Of a stretch of 64,000 nucleotides of DNA, positions 52,899 to 64,000 are shown in pieces; position 1 is the stretch's first letter, and each line of letters begins with the position of its first letter. A program made the translations under genes and the position numbers. The notes beneath the pieces are model-generated. The model searched no databases. It had not been told where the DNA came from and worked only from the letters and a program-made list of their open reading frames with translations. This DNA comes from Acidimicrobiaceae bacterium (GTDB taxonomy: Bacteria; Actinomycetota; Acidimicrobiia; Acidimicrobiales; Aldehydirespiratoraceae), in contig JAERSO010000022.1 in NCBI GenBank assembly GCA_016845585.1, forward strand, positions 1-64,000, given 5' to 3'.

Positions 52899-53087
52899 TC
52901 AGTCGTCTTTCAGCGCCACCGCATTCGGTGTGACGTTCATCTTCGGCTCGTACTCCACCCTCGCGACGGCCTGCTGATCGCCGCCGAGCGTCGCCCGGAG
53001 TTCCCCACGGCAGCGCCCGCAAGGGCCGTAGAACTCTTCGGTGACCTCACTGTCACAACGGGGGCACACGAACGACGACGTCTCCAT
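52899..53087 (-). CDS. Small zinc-ribbon protein
   Basis: A 62-residue protein with two knuckles, FVCPRCDSEV and GPCGRCRGEL (C8, C11, C23, C26), and a conserved-looking tail YEPKMNVTPNAVALK. I recall similar actinobacterial proteins with the same tail, so it is likely a real conserved gene of unknown function. The ATG follows TAGGGT by six bases (53099-53094), again leaderless. Confidence 0.78.
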   Translation of the reverse strand: METSSFVCPRCDSEVTEEFYGPCGRCRGELRATLGGDQQAVARVEYEPKMNVTPNAVALKDD

Positions 53088-53093
53088 GAACAG

Positions 53094-53099
53094 ACCCTA
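53094..53099 (-). promoter_or_regulatory. Leaderless -10 box of the zinc-ribbon gene
   Basis: TAGGGT on the minus strand ends six bases before the ATG at 53087; no ribosome binding site is present. Confidence 0.45.
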
Positions 53100-53170
53100 C
53101 AACGAGCTTCGGTACTCAAGACCCACCATCCCTCTGCCGACGGGAGTCGAAAGGTGACCCGTCCCAGGAG

Positions 53171-54841
53171 GTGCCCGTGGCCCGGCACGAACGCGACACC
53201 AATCCATACGTCGTCGACGAATTGGTCGAGTCCGAGCATCGTGCGGGCGTCGATCTCGCCTGGATCGTCGCGTTCGGGGTTGCGCTGTGTCTGCTCGCCA
53301 TAGGGTTCACGGTGCCCGATCAGCTCCTGGAGCGCGCCGAGGCGATCAAGCCGCTGAATGTCAACGGCGTGATCGCCCTGCTGGTGGTGGTGCCTCTGGG
53401 CGCGTCGACGTTCGCGATCCGTCGCTACCGAGACGCTGTCGGGGCCCAGCGCGAGCTCACCCGCCTCTCGCTCCACGATGCCCTCACCGGGCTGCCGAAC
53501 CGACGCCACCTTCGGTGTGTCCTGCCCTCCGCGTTCAACCACGCATGGCGGAACAACACCAAGGCGGCTGTCTTCTTCCTCGATCTCGACGGATTCAAAG
53601 GTGTGAACGACACGTATGGGCACGAGGTCGGCGACCAGTTGATGACCGCGGTGGGTGCCCGACTCCAGCACCACTGCGGCGACACCCGTTGGGTGGCACG
53701 GTATGCCGGCGACGAGTTCGTGATCATTGATGCCGCGCAACAGACGGCGGAGCACAGTCGACGCTTCGCGGCCGAGACCATCCAGGTGATCGAGCAACCC
53801 TTCGAACTCGGCGAAGACCGAATCTCGATCAGCGCCAGCATCGGTCTGGCGTTCGGCGACGTCTCGGCCGATCCCGACGATGTCCTGAGCGACGCCGACG
53901 CGGCGATGTACGAGGCGAAGCACGACGGCGATCGAACCGCAACGTATGACGAATCGATGCGCGCCCGTCTCACCCCGGCGACGCCGGAACGTCGGCTTCA
54001 GGAGGCTCTCCACAATGGCGAGTTCAAGCTGTTGTACCAGCCGATCGTCAGCCTTCGAACGTCGAAACTCGTCGGTGTCGAAGCACTCCTTCGCTGGGAT
54101 GACCCGGCCCGCGGCGTGGTGCTCCCACGGGACTTCCTCCCCGCGCTCGAAGACACCGGTCTGATTGTTCCGGTCGGCCGTTCGGTGTTTCGTGACGCAT
54201 GTCGCCAAGCACAGCGTTGGGCAGCCATGACACCGCCCGGACAGACCCCGTTGCGCGTCACCACCAATGTGTCCCCGAGACAGATCGTCCAGACGGACTT
54301 CGTCGATGACCTCAGTAGTGCGATGACGGAGTTCGGTGCCGATGCGTCCCAGCTCTACCTCGAGTTGACCGAGGCCTCGCTGATCTCGGATCCGAGAGCG
54401 GCCTGGAGCGCGCTGGAGCAGGTGCGCGCACTCGGCGTCGGCCTCGCCCTCGACGACTTCGGGACGGGAGTCAGCTCGCTCACCCATCTCCGCAGCTTCG
54501 ACTTCGAGCTGCTGAAGGTCGACGGCTCCTACCTGAACACACTCGGGAGCGGAGGCAAGGACGACGCCATCGTGCGCCACGTGTTCTCATTGGCTCGGTC
54601 CCTCGGCATCGCCACCGTCGCCGAGGGTGTCTCCGACAGCCGGCACGTGAACCTCCTCGTGGAGCTCGGCTGCGAGCTCGGCCAGGGCTTCCAGTACGCC
54701 GCCGCACAGTCGGCGACGATCATCGACGACCTGGTACAGAATCACAGCGGACAGCCGATTCAGCCGACGCTGTCCCCCGAGGCAGCCGATGCGGACGTCA
54801 CCGTGCTCCAGCCGCATCTGCGGCAGGTCCCCTCACACTGA
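53171..54841 (+). CDS. Membrane GGDEF-EAL cyclic-di-GMP protein
   Basis: A 556-residue protein with two N-terminal membrane spans (about 28-47, 64-82), a GGDEF domain (about 95-255, active-site variant AGDEF at 179-183, which is often still functional) and an EAL domain (about 272-530: EALLRW at 303, LELTEA, LDDFGTG, LKVDGSYL, TVAEG, LGQGF). EAL catalytic residues look complete, so c-di-GMP hydrolysis is likely, with synthesis also possible. No periplasmic sensor domain separates the spans. The start is GTG with AGGAGG. Confidence 0.9.
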   Translation: MPVARHERDTNPYVVDELVESEHRAGVDLAWIVAFGVALCLLAIGFTVPDQLLERAEAIKPLNVNGVIALLVVVPLGASTFAIRRYRDAVGAQRELTRLSLHDALTGLPNRRHLRCVLPSAFNHAWRNNTKAAVFFLDLDGFKGVNDTYGHEVGDQLMTAVGARLQHHCGDTRWVARYAGDEFVIIDAAQQTAEHSRRFAAETIQVIEQPFELGEDRISISASIGLAFGDVSADPDDVLSDADAAMYEAKHDGDRTATYDESMRARLTPATPERRLQEALHNGEFKLLYQPIVSLRTSKLVGVEALLRWDDPARGVVLPRDFLPALEDTGLIVPVGRSVFRDACRQAQRWAAMTPPGQTPLRVTTNVSPRQIVQTDFVDDLSSAMTEFGADASQLYLELTEASLISDPRAAWSALEQVRALGVGLALDDFGTGVSSLTHLRSFDFELLKVDGSYLNTLGSGGKDDAIVRHVFSLARSLGIATVAEGVSDSRHVNLLVELGCELGQGFQYAAAQSATIIDDLVQNHSGQPIQPTLSPEAADADVTVLQPHLRQVPSH

Positions 54842-54853
54842 TCGGTGCGAGCG

Positions 54854-55723
54854 TCACCTCGTGCCGATGTCTCGCGGGGGCGGGCCGTAGCGGCCGCGAA
54901 GATGATCCCTGATCCCCTTCAGTCGCCCGGCCGGTGACCAATGGAGCCCGCGAGCCGGTGGATAGACGGCCCCGACCGGCAATTGGATGAGCGCCATACA
55001 GATCCGGAACCAGGCGTTCCATCGACCGAAGTGCTCCCGGAGCAGCAGCAGCGTGTTGCGGTGCTGTAGGTAGGCGACCCGCTCGACGTCGGCGCTCATC
55101 CCCGGGTTGTGCACACGCGCCCCGCGCACCATGCCCGATTGCCAGCCGAGCGAGCCGGCTCGAACCGCGAGCTCCGCCTCCTCGCAGTACGCGAAGTAGC
55201 GCTCGTCGAACAGGCCGACCTCGAGGACACACGCTCGGCGAATGAGCATCAGCGTGCCGTGGGGGTAGTCCGTGAGTTCGAAGCCGGATTCGCCGGCTGC
55301 AGGAGCATCGATCGGGCCGAGGAATGGCTCGATGATCGGCCGCCCCGGATCCCCGACGTCGGCGCTGACGAGGCCGACGAAGGGTCGTTCGTGCACGGCG
55401 GCGAGGATCTTGGCGAGTGCGTCCTCCTCGGGGATTGCGTCATGGGGCGCAATGGCGCACCACTCCCCCGACGATTCACGCAACCATCGCCGCAATCCGA
55501 CATTCGCCCCTGGACCGAAGCCGAGGTTCAGATCGGTGGTGATGAGCCTGTCGGGCTCGACCGTGGCCGCCAGTCGGGGTTGCGCTTCACGGTCGGTGCC
55601 GTTGTCGACGACCACCACGTCGGTGGCCACGGTCTGGCGACGAAACGCAGTGAGTGTCTCGCCGAGTGACTCGACTTGGTTGCGGTGGACGATCACCACG
55701 GTGATCGGGGCGGCAACGGACAC
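54854..55723 (-). CDS. Glycosyltransferase family 2
   Basis: A 289-residue GT-A fold enzyme: ITVVIVHRNQVESLGETL, VVVVDNGTD, NLGFGPGANVGLRRW, the HDA metal/nucleotide region and GLFDERYFAYCEEAELAVR. It resembles rhamnosyltransferase-type GT2 enzymes acting on cell-surface glycans. There is no membrane domain. The GTG start at 55723 lacks a good ribosome site. It is convergent with the GGDEF-EAL gene and lies after the conservon, separated by about 108 bases. Confidence 0.85.
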   Translation of the reverse strand: MSVAAPITVVIVHRNQVESLGETLTAFRRQTVATDVVVVDNGTDREAQPRLAATVEPDRLITTDLNLGFGPGANVGLRRWLRESSGEWCAIAPHDAIPEEDALAKILAAVHERPFVGLVSADVGDPGRPIIEPFLGPIDAPAAGESGFELTDYPHGTLMLIRRACVLEVGLFDERYFAYCEEAELAVRAGSLGWQSGMVRGARVHNPGMSADVERVAYLQHRNTLLLLREHFGRWNAWFRICMALIQLPVGAVYPPARGLHWSPAGRLKGIRDHLRGRYGPPPRDIGTR

Positions 55724-55831
55724 GGGTCGAGAGACTCCAGGGAGGCGGGACGACTTCGCCGCTCACGATGCCACGGATCGAGCGTTGGCCGTGGGACTCT
55801 CCACGACCCTGTCAGCGTCGTGGTAGGGGAC

Positions 55832-56425
55832 TCAGGCGGGGGTGCCGGCCCCGGTCAGTGCGTGCTGCACCAACTCGAGGAGTGTGGCCTTCGTCGCTGC
55901 CCGATCCCGGGCATCGGTGACCATCATCGGCACGTCGGCCGGAATTGCGAGCGCCTCGCGAACGTCATCGAGTGAGTGGTGGATGCGGCCGAAGAAGGCG
56001 TTGACGGCCACCACGAACGGAAAGCCGGCCGACTCGAAGTAGTCGACTGCTGCGAAGCAGTCCTCCAGGCGGGAGGTGTCGACCAACACGACGGCGCCAA
56101 TGGCGCCACGAACGAGGTCGTCCCACATGAAGTGGAATCGGTCCTGGCCCGGTGTGCCGAACAGGTAGAGGATCAGGTCGTCGCCGAGACCGATGCGGCC
56201 GAAGTCCATGGCCACGGTGGTCGACTTCTTCTCCGCTTCTCCGGCGATGTCCACACCGGCGCTGTGCGAGGTCAGCGATGCCTCCGTCGTCAAGGGCTCG
56301 ATCTCACTGATCGAGCCGACGAAGGTCGTCTTGCCCACGGCGTAGCCGCCGGCGACAACGATCTTGACGGGGATCGGTACCCCGCCGCCGGATTTCGGGG
56401 TTGGCTCAGAGCGCTTGAAGGTCAT
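55832..56425 (-). CDS. Conservon small GTPase (CvnD/MglA-like)
   Basis: A 197-residue Ras-like GTPase: P-loop VVAGGYAVGKTTFVGS, switch II region FGTPGQDRFHFMWDDL and VVAVNAFFGR (the NKxD position reads NAFF, as in other conservon GTPases). Conservon GTPases work with CvnA-C in membrane-associated signalling in actinobacteria. Its start overlaps cvnC by 20 bases. Last gene of the cvnABCD operon. Confidence 0.88.
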   Translation of the reverse strand: MTFKRSEPTPKSGGGVPIPVKIVVAGGYAVGKTTFVGSISEIEPLTTEASLTSHSAGVDIAGEAEKKSTTVAMDFGRIGLGDDLILYLFGTPGQDRFHFMWDDLVRGAIGAVVLVDTSRLEDCFAAVDYFESAGFPFVVAVNAFFGRIHHSLDDVREALAIPADVPMMVTDARDRAATKATLLELVQHALTGAGTPA

Positions 56426-56771
56426 CGAGGACCCTTTCGAGAAGTCGGAGATCGGGACGAGAGTCCTCGTTGGCCGACGCGATCGTCGCGTTGGCCTCGA
56501 GGAATCCCTCCGTCACCATGTCGCCCACGAGCACGCGGACGACACCGAGGGGCAGCTTGAGGTGCGCTGACACCTCGGCAATAGACGACGGATCGGCGCA
56601 AATCTCGCAAATCTGTCGACGCTCTGATGCCAGTTCGGATGCATCGGCTTCGCCCCGCGAGGTGACGCGAACGATCGTCTCGAGCGAAAGCTCGGTCGAC
56701 GATCGCACTCGTCCGCCGGTCAGCGCGTACGGGCGTACTCGCAGCCGGGACTCACGGGGCGCATCGGTCAT
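56406..56771 (-). CDS. Conservon DUF742 protein (CvnC)
   Basis: A 121-residue DUF742 protein with the landmarks RVRPYALTGGRVRS, ICEICADPSSIAEVSAHL and LPLGVVRVLVGDM, a winged-helix-like fold. CvnC proteins are partners of the GTPase. The stop of cvnC lies inside cvnD and its start overlaps the cvnB stop (ATGA), so the order B-C-D is translationally linked. Confidence 0.9.
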   Translation of the reverse strand: MTDAPRESRLRVRPYALTGGRVRSSTELSLETIVRVTSRGEADASELASERRQICEICADPSSIAEVSAHLKLPLGVVRVLVGDMVTEGFLEANATIASANEDSRPDLRLLERVLDDLQAL

Positions 56772-57190
56772 CGGTGCAGGGAGCTTTGCAGTTCGGCGCG
56801 AAGCTCAGGAGTGAGGAAGGGGCCGGTCTTCTCGACGAGGACCGCCATCTCGTAACCGACCAGACCGACATCGCAGTCGGCGTCGGCGACAACGGCCAGG
56901 CACGAGCCATCGCTGACGCCCGTGACGAAGAGAAAGGCGTTCTCCATCTCGATGATGACCTCATTGACGCGACCGCCGCCGAAGCGGCCGGCAGCTCCAT
57001 AGGCGAGACCGATCAGTCCGGACGCGACTGCCGCGAATCGATCCGCGGCATCTCGGTCGAGGCCGACGGACAACGCCATCGGGAGGCCGTCGGACGAGAC
57101 CACGACGGCCTCGCTGACGCCCGGCACCCGCTCGACGAAGTTCGCCACGAGCCAGTTGACATTGTTGGCTGCGGTACTCATGTTGCTCAT
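56768..57190 (-). CDS. Conservon roadblock/LC7 protein (CvnB)
   Basis: A 140-residue roadblock/LC7-domain protein (NWLVANFVERVPGVSEAVVV, DGLPMALSVGLDRDAADRF, ENAFLFVTGVSDGSCLAV). Roadblock proteins act as GTPase-activating or regulatory partners; MglB is a relative. It starts 8 bases downstream of cvnA. Confidence 0.9.
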   Translation of the reverse strand: MSNMSTAANNVNWLVANFVERVPGVSEAVVVSSDGLPMALSVGLDRDAADRFAAVASGLIGLAYGAAGRFGGGRVNEVIIEMENAFLFVTGVSDGSCLAVVADADCDVGLVGYEMAVLVEKTGPFLTPELRAELQSSLHR

Positions 57191-57198
57191 GTGATCTC

Positions 57199-59982
57199 TC
57201 AGCTCCGTCGGTTGGATTTCGGGTCGTCCGACTCGGGCGCACGGCCCTTACGGAGACCGGCGCGATACCGCGAGAGCATCTGCCGCACCTCCTCAGGGGA
57301 TCGGTTGACCGGTGCCGCGGCCTGTGCGGCCTGGACAGGGGCGGTCGAGTACTTGGATGCGTCGGGCACGTCCACCTGACGCGGCGTGCGCCGGATCAGG
57401 CCGGCGCTGGTGACCGCATCGTCCACGGCGCCCACCTCGGCGGCCGGGCGGTGTTCGACCGGTACCGCAGCGGTGGGAGAAGCCATCGGTGGCGGCACCG
57501 GGGCCGCAGGGGCCGGAACGGGTGCGGGCGCAGCAGTCGCCGGCGGCACCTGCATCGGGGGCGCCTGCGGAGGCGGTGCGTGCGGCACTCCGCGCTGGGG
57601 CAATGGCGGAAGCGTCGACTCCGGAGGCATCGCCGGAGGGGCCTGCGTCGGGGTCGGCGGCGCGGGCGGTGATGCCGGTGGAGCGTCGAGCGCCGCGAAC
57701 AGGTCCGCATCCGGGTTGGCCGGGGGCGCCGGCGTGGATGCCGGGTTGAAGACCTCGAACAGATCGCCGGAGGCCAGGGCAGCCGGGGCTTCGGCCTGCG
57801 GGGGCGCCTGGACAGGAGCGATGGGTTCGGTCGGCGCCTTGCGCATCGGCAGGGCGGCGAGGTCGTCGGTCTCGGGATCCGATGGCGTCGCGGCCGCCGG
57901 GTTGACCGGCGGCATGGGCGGCGCTTCGAAGACCGGCACCTCCGGCGGTGCGAAGGCCGACGGTTCGGCCGAGGCGGGCGGCATGGCTTGGGCAACGGGC
58001 GGCTCGAAGGCCGGAGGGGTTTCTTCGGGCTGAACGGGAGCGCTGGCGACACCGGTGGGCGCGATGGCCGGTTCGGCCTGGTCCACTCCCCCGACCAACC
58101 CCGCCGGGATGGTCACGATGGCCGTGACGCCACCATCGGCGGCGCTCGTCAGGCGAACGTTGACACCCAGGCGATGGGCGAGCCGCGAGATCACGATGAA
58201 GCCGAGTGATCGACTCAGATCGAGACCGATGATCGGCGGTTCCTCGAGAGTCTTGTTGGCGTTGACCAGTTGCTCGGCGCCCATGCCGATTCCACGGTCC
58301 GCCAACGTCATCTGGTAGTCACCATCGGTGGTGTGGTGGCCGACCACCTCGACACCGGTGTCCGGCGGTGAGAAGTGCGTCGCGTTCTCCATGAGTTCGG
58401 AGAGCAGATGGGCCAGGTCGACTGCGACAGAGCCGGCGACAGTGGCGGACTCGATCGATCGCAGCTGGATGCGGCCGAAGTCCTCGATTTCACCCATGGC
58501 CACTCGCACCACGTCGGAGAGTTCGACCGGACGACCACGTCGCCGGGTCGGCTCGGCGCCGGCCATGACGAGCAGGGACTCTGCGTTTCGTCGCATTCGG
58601 GTGGCGAGGTGATCGAGCCGGAAGAGATTCTCGAAGGCATCCGGGTTCTCTTCTCGGGACTCGAGCTGATCGATGAAGTCGATCTGGCGGTCGAGCAGAC
58701 TCTGGTTGCGGCGAGCCAGGTTCACGAAGATGTCGTTGATGCCGCGACGCAGGAGGCGGCCCTGCTCCTCGGCGACCTCGGCCGTCACGGTCTGGATGTC
58801 GGAGAACGCTCGTGACAGCGAGGCGATCTCGTCACGGCCGGATGCCTTGATCGGCGTGAGCGTCGGGGCCTGCCCGCGACCCGCCGAGCGCAGCGACTCG
58901 ACCATCGCCGGGAGTTCCTCGGAGGACAACTGTTCGGCGCTCTTCGTGAGCTGGGTGAGCGGACGGCTGACGGAACGACCAACGAACAGGGCCATGACCA
59001 ACGCCAGGAGGACCACCGACCCGGCCAGGATCAGGAAGGATTGCGCTTCGTCGCCGGAGGCGGTCGATGCGAGTGCGGCCTCGGCGCTTGCATCGGAGAG
59101 TACGGTTTCAGAGAGCAGGGCGACGGTGACGAGACGCTCCTCGGCATCGCTCACCCACTCGATCGAGCCGATACCGCTGCCCTTTTCGATCATGTCGAGC
59201 ACGGCATCGGCGGGGACCCAGGGCCCGGATCTCGTCACGGCGCCGCCGACGTAGGACGGCAGGACGCCATCGCCCTGGAGCTGATCGAGGATCTCGACGT
59301 ACCGACTGTCGGCCGTGGCGCGGATGCTCGCGATCCGGTTGCCCATCGATGAGGTTGCCGAATCGAGCACGCTGGCACTGCTGGCGGTGAGCTCTCCGGC
59401 GGAGATCGCGTTCGAGCCGATGAAGGTGATCTCGGCCACTGATTCCTGGATGCCCTGGATCTCGGAGTCGAGGTCGAGTGCACGGAAGAGTTCGAGATCA
59501 TCGGCCTCCCACACCAGGCGGGTGTTGATGCGTCGAAGTGTCGACGACGCGTTGTTCAACTCGGTGGCGAGTGCGACGGGATGGAAGCGTTCTGTTCGGT
59601 CTTCGGTGATCGCATCGGTCAACGCAGTGCGCAGGTCCGTGATCTCGGCGGCGAGTGTCGGGTCGTCGATGTCGGTGATCGTCGTGTCAACCGTGCGCAG
59701 CCAACTCGCGAACTCCTGGTCGGTACCGATCTGGTCGGTACGGGGTTCATCTCTCGGCAGGGTGAGTCGGTGCGACAGGAGGGATCGGAAACGTTCGACC
59801 TGGAACGCAACAGAGAGGTCGGCATTGGCCTGGGCGAGTTCGGCGATCCGTGCGTTCTCTGCGCTGGCGTCAGCGACGTCCGTCCGGTCGATGAATCCGG
59901 AGAACGCGAAGACGAGAACGGCCAGCAGCGGGGCGGCGAGCAGCAAGAGCAGCTTGCCGCGAATCTTGATCCTCTTGAGCAT
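57199..59982 (-). CDS. Conservon sensor histidine kinase-like protein (CvnA)
   Basis: A 927-residue membrane protein. It has a first membrane span (about 10-30), an extracytoplasmic nitrate/nitrite-sensor-like helical domain (about 35-310), a second span (about 318-338), HAMP, a kinase-like helical segment (NLARRNQSLLDRQIDFID, about 420-440) and an HATPase_c domain (VDLAHLLSELMENATHFSPP). The C-terminal 290 residues are Pro/Ala-rich and probably disordered. The His phosphorylation site is not obvious, as in other conservon kinases. It starts the cvnABCD operon. Confidence 0.9.
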   Translation of the reverse strand: MLKRIKIRGKLLLLLAAPLLAVLVFAFSGFIDRTDVADASAENARIAELAQANADLSVAFQVERFRSLLSHRLTLPRDEPRTDQIGTDQEFASWLRTVDTTITDIDDPTLAAEITDLRTALTDAITEDRTERFHPVALATELNNASSTLRRINTRLVWEADDLELFRALDLDSEIQGIQESVAEITFIGSNAISAGELTASSASVLDSATSSMGNRIASIRATADSRYVEILDQLQGDGVLPSYVGGAVTRSGPWVPADAVLDMIEKGSGIGSIEWVSDAEERLVTVALLSETVLSDASAEAALASTASGDEAQSFLILAGSVVLLALVMALFVGRSVSRPLTQLTKSAEQLSSEELPAMVESLRSAGRGQAPTLTPIKASGRDEIASLSRAFSDIQTVTAEVAEEQGRLLRRGINDIFVNLARRNQSLLDRQIDFIDQLESREENPDAFENLFRLDHLATRMRRNAESLLVMAGAEPTRRRGRPVELSDVVRVAMGEIEDFGRIQLRSIESATVAGSVAVDLAHLLSELMENATHFSPPDTGVEVVGHHTTDGDYQMTLADRGIGMGAEQLVNANKTLEEPPIIGLDLSRSLGFIVISRLAHRLGVNVRLTSAADGGVTAIVTIPAGLVGGVDQAEPAIAPTGVASAPVQPEETPPAFEPPVAQAMPPASAEPSAFAPPEVPVFEAPPMPPVNPAAATPSDPETDDLAALPMRKAPTEPIAPVQAPPQAEAPAALASGDLFEVFNPASTPAPPANPDADLFAALDAPPASPPAPPTPTQAPPAMPPESTLPPLPQRGVPHAPPPQAPPMQVPPATAAPAPVPAPAAPVPPPMASPTAAVPVEHRPAAEVGAVDDAVTSAGLIRRTPRQVDVPDASKYSTAPVQAAQAAAPVNRSPEEVRQMLSRYRAGLRKGRAPESDDPKSNRRS

Positions 59983-60009
59983 TGAAGGACTGCCTCTGAC
60001 GAGTGACGA

Positions 60010-60027
60010 AACACCCGATCGGGTGTT
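60010..60027. promoter_or_regulatory. 18-bp perfect palindrome upstream of cvnA
   Basis: AACACCCGATCGGGTGTT is fully palindromic and lies 28-45 bases before the cvnA start and 87 bases past the gltD stop. As DNA it could be an operator for the conservon; as RNA the hairpin ACACCC-GATC-GGGTGT followed by TT could end the gltBD transcript. Confidence 0.5.
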
Positions 60028-60113
60028 CCTGACTCATGTCGGACACTGCCGCGAGGGGTTGAGGAGCTCTGTGGAAATGGCAGAGGCGCCCATGCCCAAT
60101 TGGACCGAACGAC

Positions 60114-61580
60114 TCAGCGCTGAGGGGCCGTGGTCGGCAGAATCGGCGCGGGAAGTTGTGTCGATTCCATCAACCAGGTGTCGACGGAAGCAGCCGCCGA
60201 GCGTCCCTCGGCGATCGCCCACACGATGAGGCTCTGGCCCCGACCCATGTCACCGGCGACGAAGACACCCTCGACATTGGTCTGCCAGGAGTCGTCTCGG
60301 GCGACATTGCCTCGATCGGTCAGATCCACGCCGAACTGCTCCAACAGCGGCCCCTGCTCGGGGCCGGTGAAGCCCATCGCCAGGAAGACTCGCTGTGCGG
60401 GAAAGACCTGCTCACTGCCGGGGACGGGCTCGAACGTCATGCGACCATCATCGAACTTCTGCTCGACGCGGACCGTTTCCAGGCTGGCCACATTGCCGTC
60501 CTCGTCACCCACGAACTGCACGGTGTTGATGGCGTACTCCCGCTCGCCTCCTTCTTCGTGCGCTGAGGTGACGCGATAGATCATCGGCCAGGTCGGCCAC
60601 GGATTGGCATGGGGCCGACTCTCCGGTGGTTTCGGCATGATCTCGAACTGATGTACCGAACGCGCACCGTGCCGGTGAGATGTGCCGAGACAGTCGGCGC
60701 CGGTGTCGCCCCCGCCGATGATGATGACGTCCTTGTCCGTCGCCGTGATCGGTGGATCGGCAAAGTCGCCCTCCTGGACCCGGTTGGCGCCGGGAAGGAA
60801 CTCCATGGCCTGGTGGATACCACCCAGCTCACGACCCGGGATCGGAAGGTCACGGGCCTGTGTGGCACCGCAGGCGAGCACCACCGCGTCGAAGTCGGCG
60901 CGGAGCTCGTCGGCAGCGACGTCGACGCCGACATCGACGTTCACCCGAAACTCGGTCCCCTCCGATTCCATCTGTTCCAGTCGGCGATCCAGATGCCGCT
61001 TCTCCATCTTGAACTCGGGAATGCCGTAGCGGAGCAGCCCACCGATGCGGTCTGCTCGCTCAAAGACCACGACGTGGTGGCCGGCCCTCGTGAGTTGCTG
61101 AGCGGCGGCGAGGCCGGCAGGGCCCGAACCCACCACGGCGACCCGTCGACCCGTCTTCTCGAGGGCGACCTCCGGCTTGATCCAGCCTTCCTGCCACGCA
61201 CGGTCGACGATCTCGACCTCGATCCGCTTGATGGTCACCGGGGGCTCATGGATTCCGAGCACACAGGCGGCCTCACACGGCGCCGGACAGAGTCGGCCGG
61301 TGAACTCCGGGAAGTTGTTCGTGCTGTGGAGGCGGTCGATCGCATCACGCCACTGACCGCGGTAGGTCAGGTCGTTCCAGTCGGGGATGATGTTGCCCAA
61401 TGGGCAGCCGTTGGTGCAGAACGGAATGCCACAGTCCATACAACGGCTGGCCTGCGTGCGCAGAGCGTCCTCCGGGAAGTCCTCGTATACCTCGTTCCAG
61501 TCCTTGAGACGAACCGGGACCGGTCGGTGGGACGGGAGTTCGCGTCCGTGATTCAGAAAGCCTCTGGGATCAGCCATCAT
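60114..61580 (-). CDS. gltD: Glutamate synthase small subunit
   Basis: A 488-residue flavoprotein. N-terminal cysteines for [4Fe-4S] clusters ([32 protein letters not shown]), then the FAD-binding site [17 protein letters not shown] and the NADPH site [14 protein letters not shown]. It passes electrons from NADPH to GltB for glutamate synthesis from glutamine and 2-oxoglutarate. It begins 7 bases after the gltB stop. The 131 bases downstream, before cvnA, hold the palindrome. Confidence 0.94.
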   Translation of the reverse strand: MMADPRGFLNHGRELPSHRPVPVRLKDWNEVYEDFPEDALRTQASRCMDCGIPFCTNGCPLGNIIPDWNDLTYRGQWRDAIDRLHSTNNFPEFTGRLCPAPCEAACVLGIHEPPVTIKRIEVEIVDRAWQEGWIKPEVALEKTGRRVAVVGSGPAGLAAAQQLTRAGHHVVVFERADRIGGLLRYGIPEFKMEKRHLDRRLEQMESEGTEFRVNVDVGVDVAADELRADFDAVVLACGATQARDLPIPGRELGGIHQAMEFLPGANRVQEGDFADPPITATDKDVIIIGGGDTGADCLGTSHRHGARSVHQFEIMPKPPESRPHANPWPTWPMIYRVTSAHEEGGEREYAINTVQFVGDEDGNVASLETVRVEQKFDDGRMTFEPVPGSEQVFPAQRVFLAMGFTGPEQGPLLEQFGVDLTDRGNVARDDSWQTNVEGVFVAGDMGRGQSLIVWAIAEGRSAAASVDTWLMESTQLPAPILPTTAPQR

Positions 61581-61587
61581 CGACTCC

Positions 61588-64000
<2,413 letters not shown>

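Noticed and set aside
52174-52977. A 267-codon open frame across the large non-coding region
   Set aside because: Composition is Arg/Ser/Gly-rich without any domain or periodic hydrophobicity, it runs through the terminator and into the convergent zinc-ribbon gene, and other frames are open too; high GC explains it.

Overview
The window looks like chromosomal DNA of a high-GC actinobacterium, most likely of the class Acidimicrobiia (Ilumatobacter-like; this placement is inference from gene content). Evidence: a full Pup-proteasome locus (pup, dop, pafA, prcBA, mpa, pafBC), a fused CofG-CofH FO synthase (FbiC) for coenzyme F420, a conservon (CvnABCD-like) signalling set, DUF3151, and many genes that begin right behind a TANNNT -10 box with no Shine-Dalgarno sequence (leaderless transcripts). 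Coding density is very high, ATGA/GTGA stop-start overlaps are common, and I see no insertion sequence, prophage, CRISPR array, tRNA or rRNA.

Layout. 0-6.6 kb (minus): dop-pup-prcB-prcA-pafA-pafB-pafC. 6.6-12.3 kb (minus): an AapJQMP-type amino-acid ABC transporter that sits between dop and mpa (12.4-14.2 kb). 14.4-19.3 kb: a small ferredoxin, an O-methyltransferase, then a plus-strand cassette of a ferritin-like diiron oxygenase, an SCP2-like protein, a zinc-ribbon protein and a 2x[4Fe-4S] ferredoxin, followed by a PPOX-fold protein and a methyltransferase. 19.3-25 kb (minus): a long overlapping operon running from a catalytically degenerate PBP4-like protein through a LON-domain protein, three small proteins, a ubiquitin-like sulfur carrier, a TtuA-type tRNA thiolase, TrmI (m1A58) and a secreted serine protease. 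25-30 kb: TetR, a FIST sensor protein, transketolase, transaldolase. 30-34 kb: a possible structured leader RNA, a SNF2 ATPase and a basic partner. 34-40 kb: an SLH-CAP surface protein, an HxlR regulator, FbiC, a DUF3052-like gene interrupted by an in-frame stop, and a LOG-family protein. 40-45 kb: an McrB-like AAA plus DUF2357/McrC-like pair and a ClC chloride channel. 45-50 kb: RNase D, rhodanese, MobA, DUF3151, pyruvate kinase and a SirB1-type protein. 50-55 kb: GDPD, lytic transglycosylase, an unassigned RNA of about 570 nt, and a GGDEF-EAL protein. 55-60 kb: the conservon. 60-64 kb: glutamate synthase gltD and the 3' part of gltB.

How the parts relate. The proteasome genes make a complete pupylation-degradation cycle: Pup ends in GGQ, so Dop deamidation is needed before PafA ligation, and Mpa ends in the QYL docking motif. 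TrmI, TtuA and the sulfur carrier in one operon point to coordinated m1A58/s2U54 modification of the tRNA T-loop. The diiron oxygenase cassette carries its own electron carrier, so it reads as a self-contained oxidation system of unknown substrate. The most unusual items are the large structured RNA at 52.3-52.9 kb, the diiron cassette, the thiolation operon with a sulfur carrier extended past its Gly-Gly, the nuclease-less McrBC-like pair and the nonsense codon in the DUF3052-like gene.
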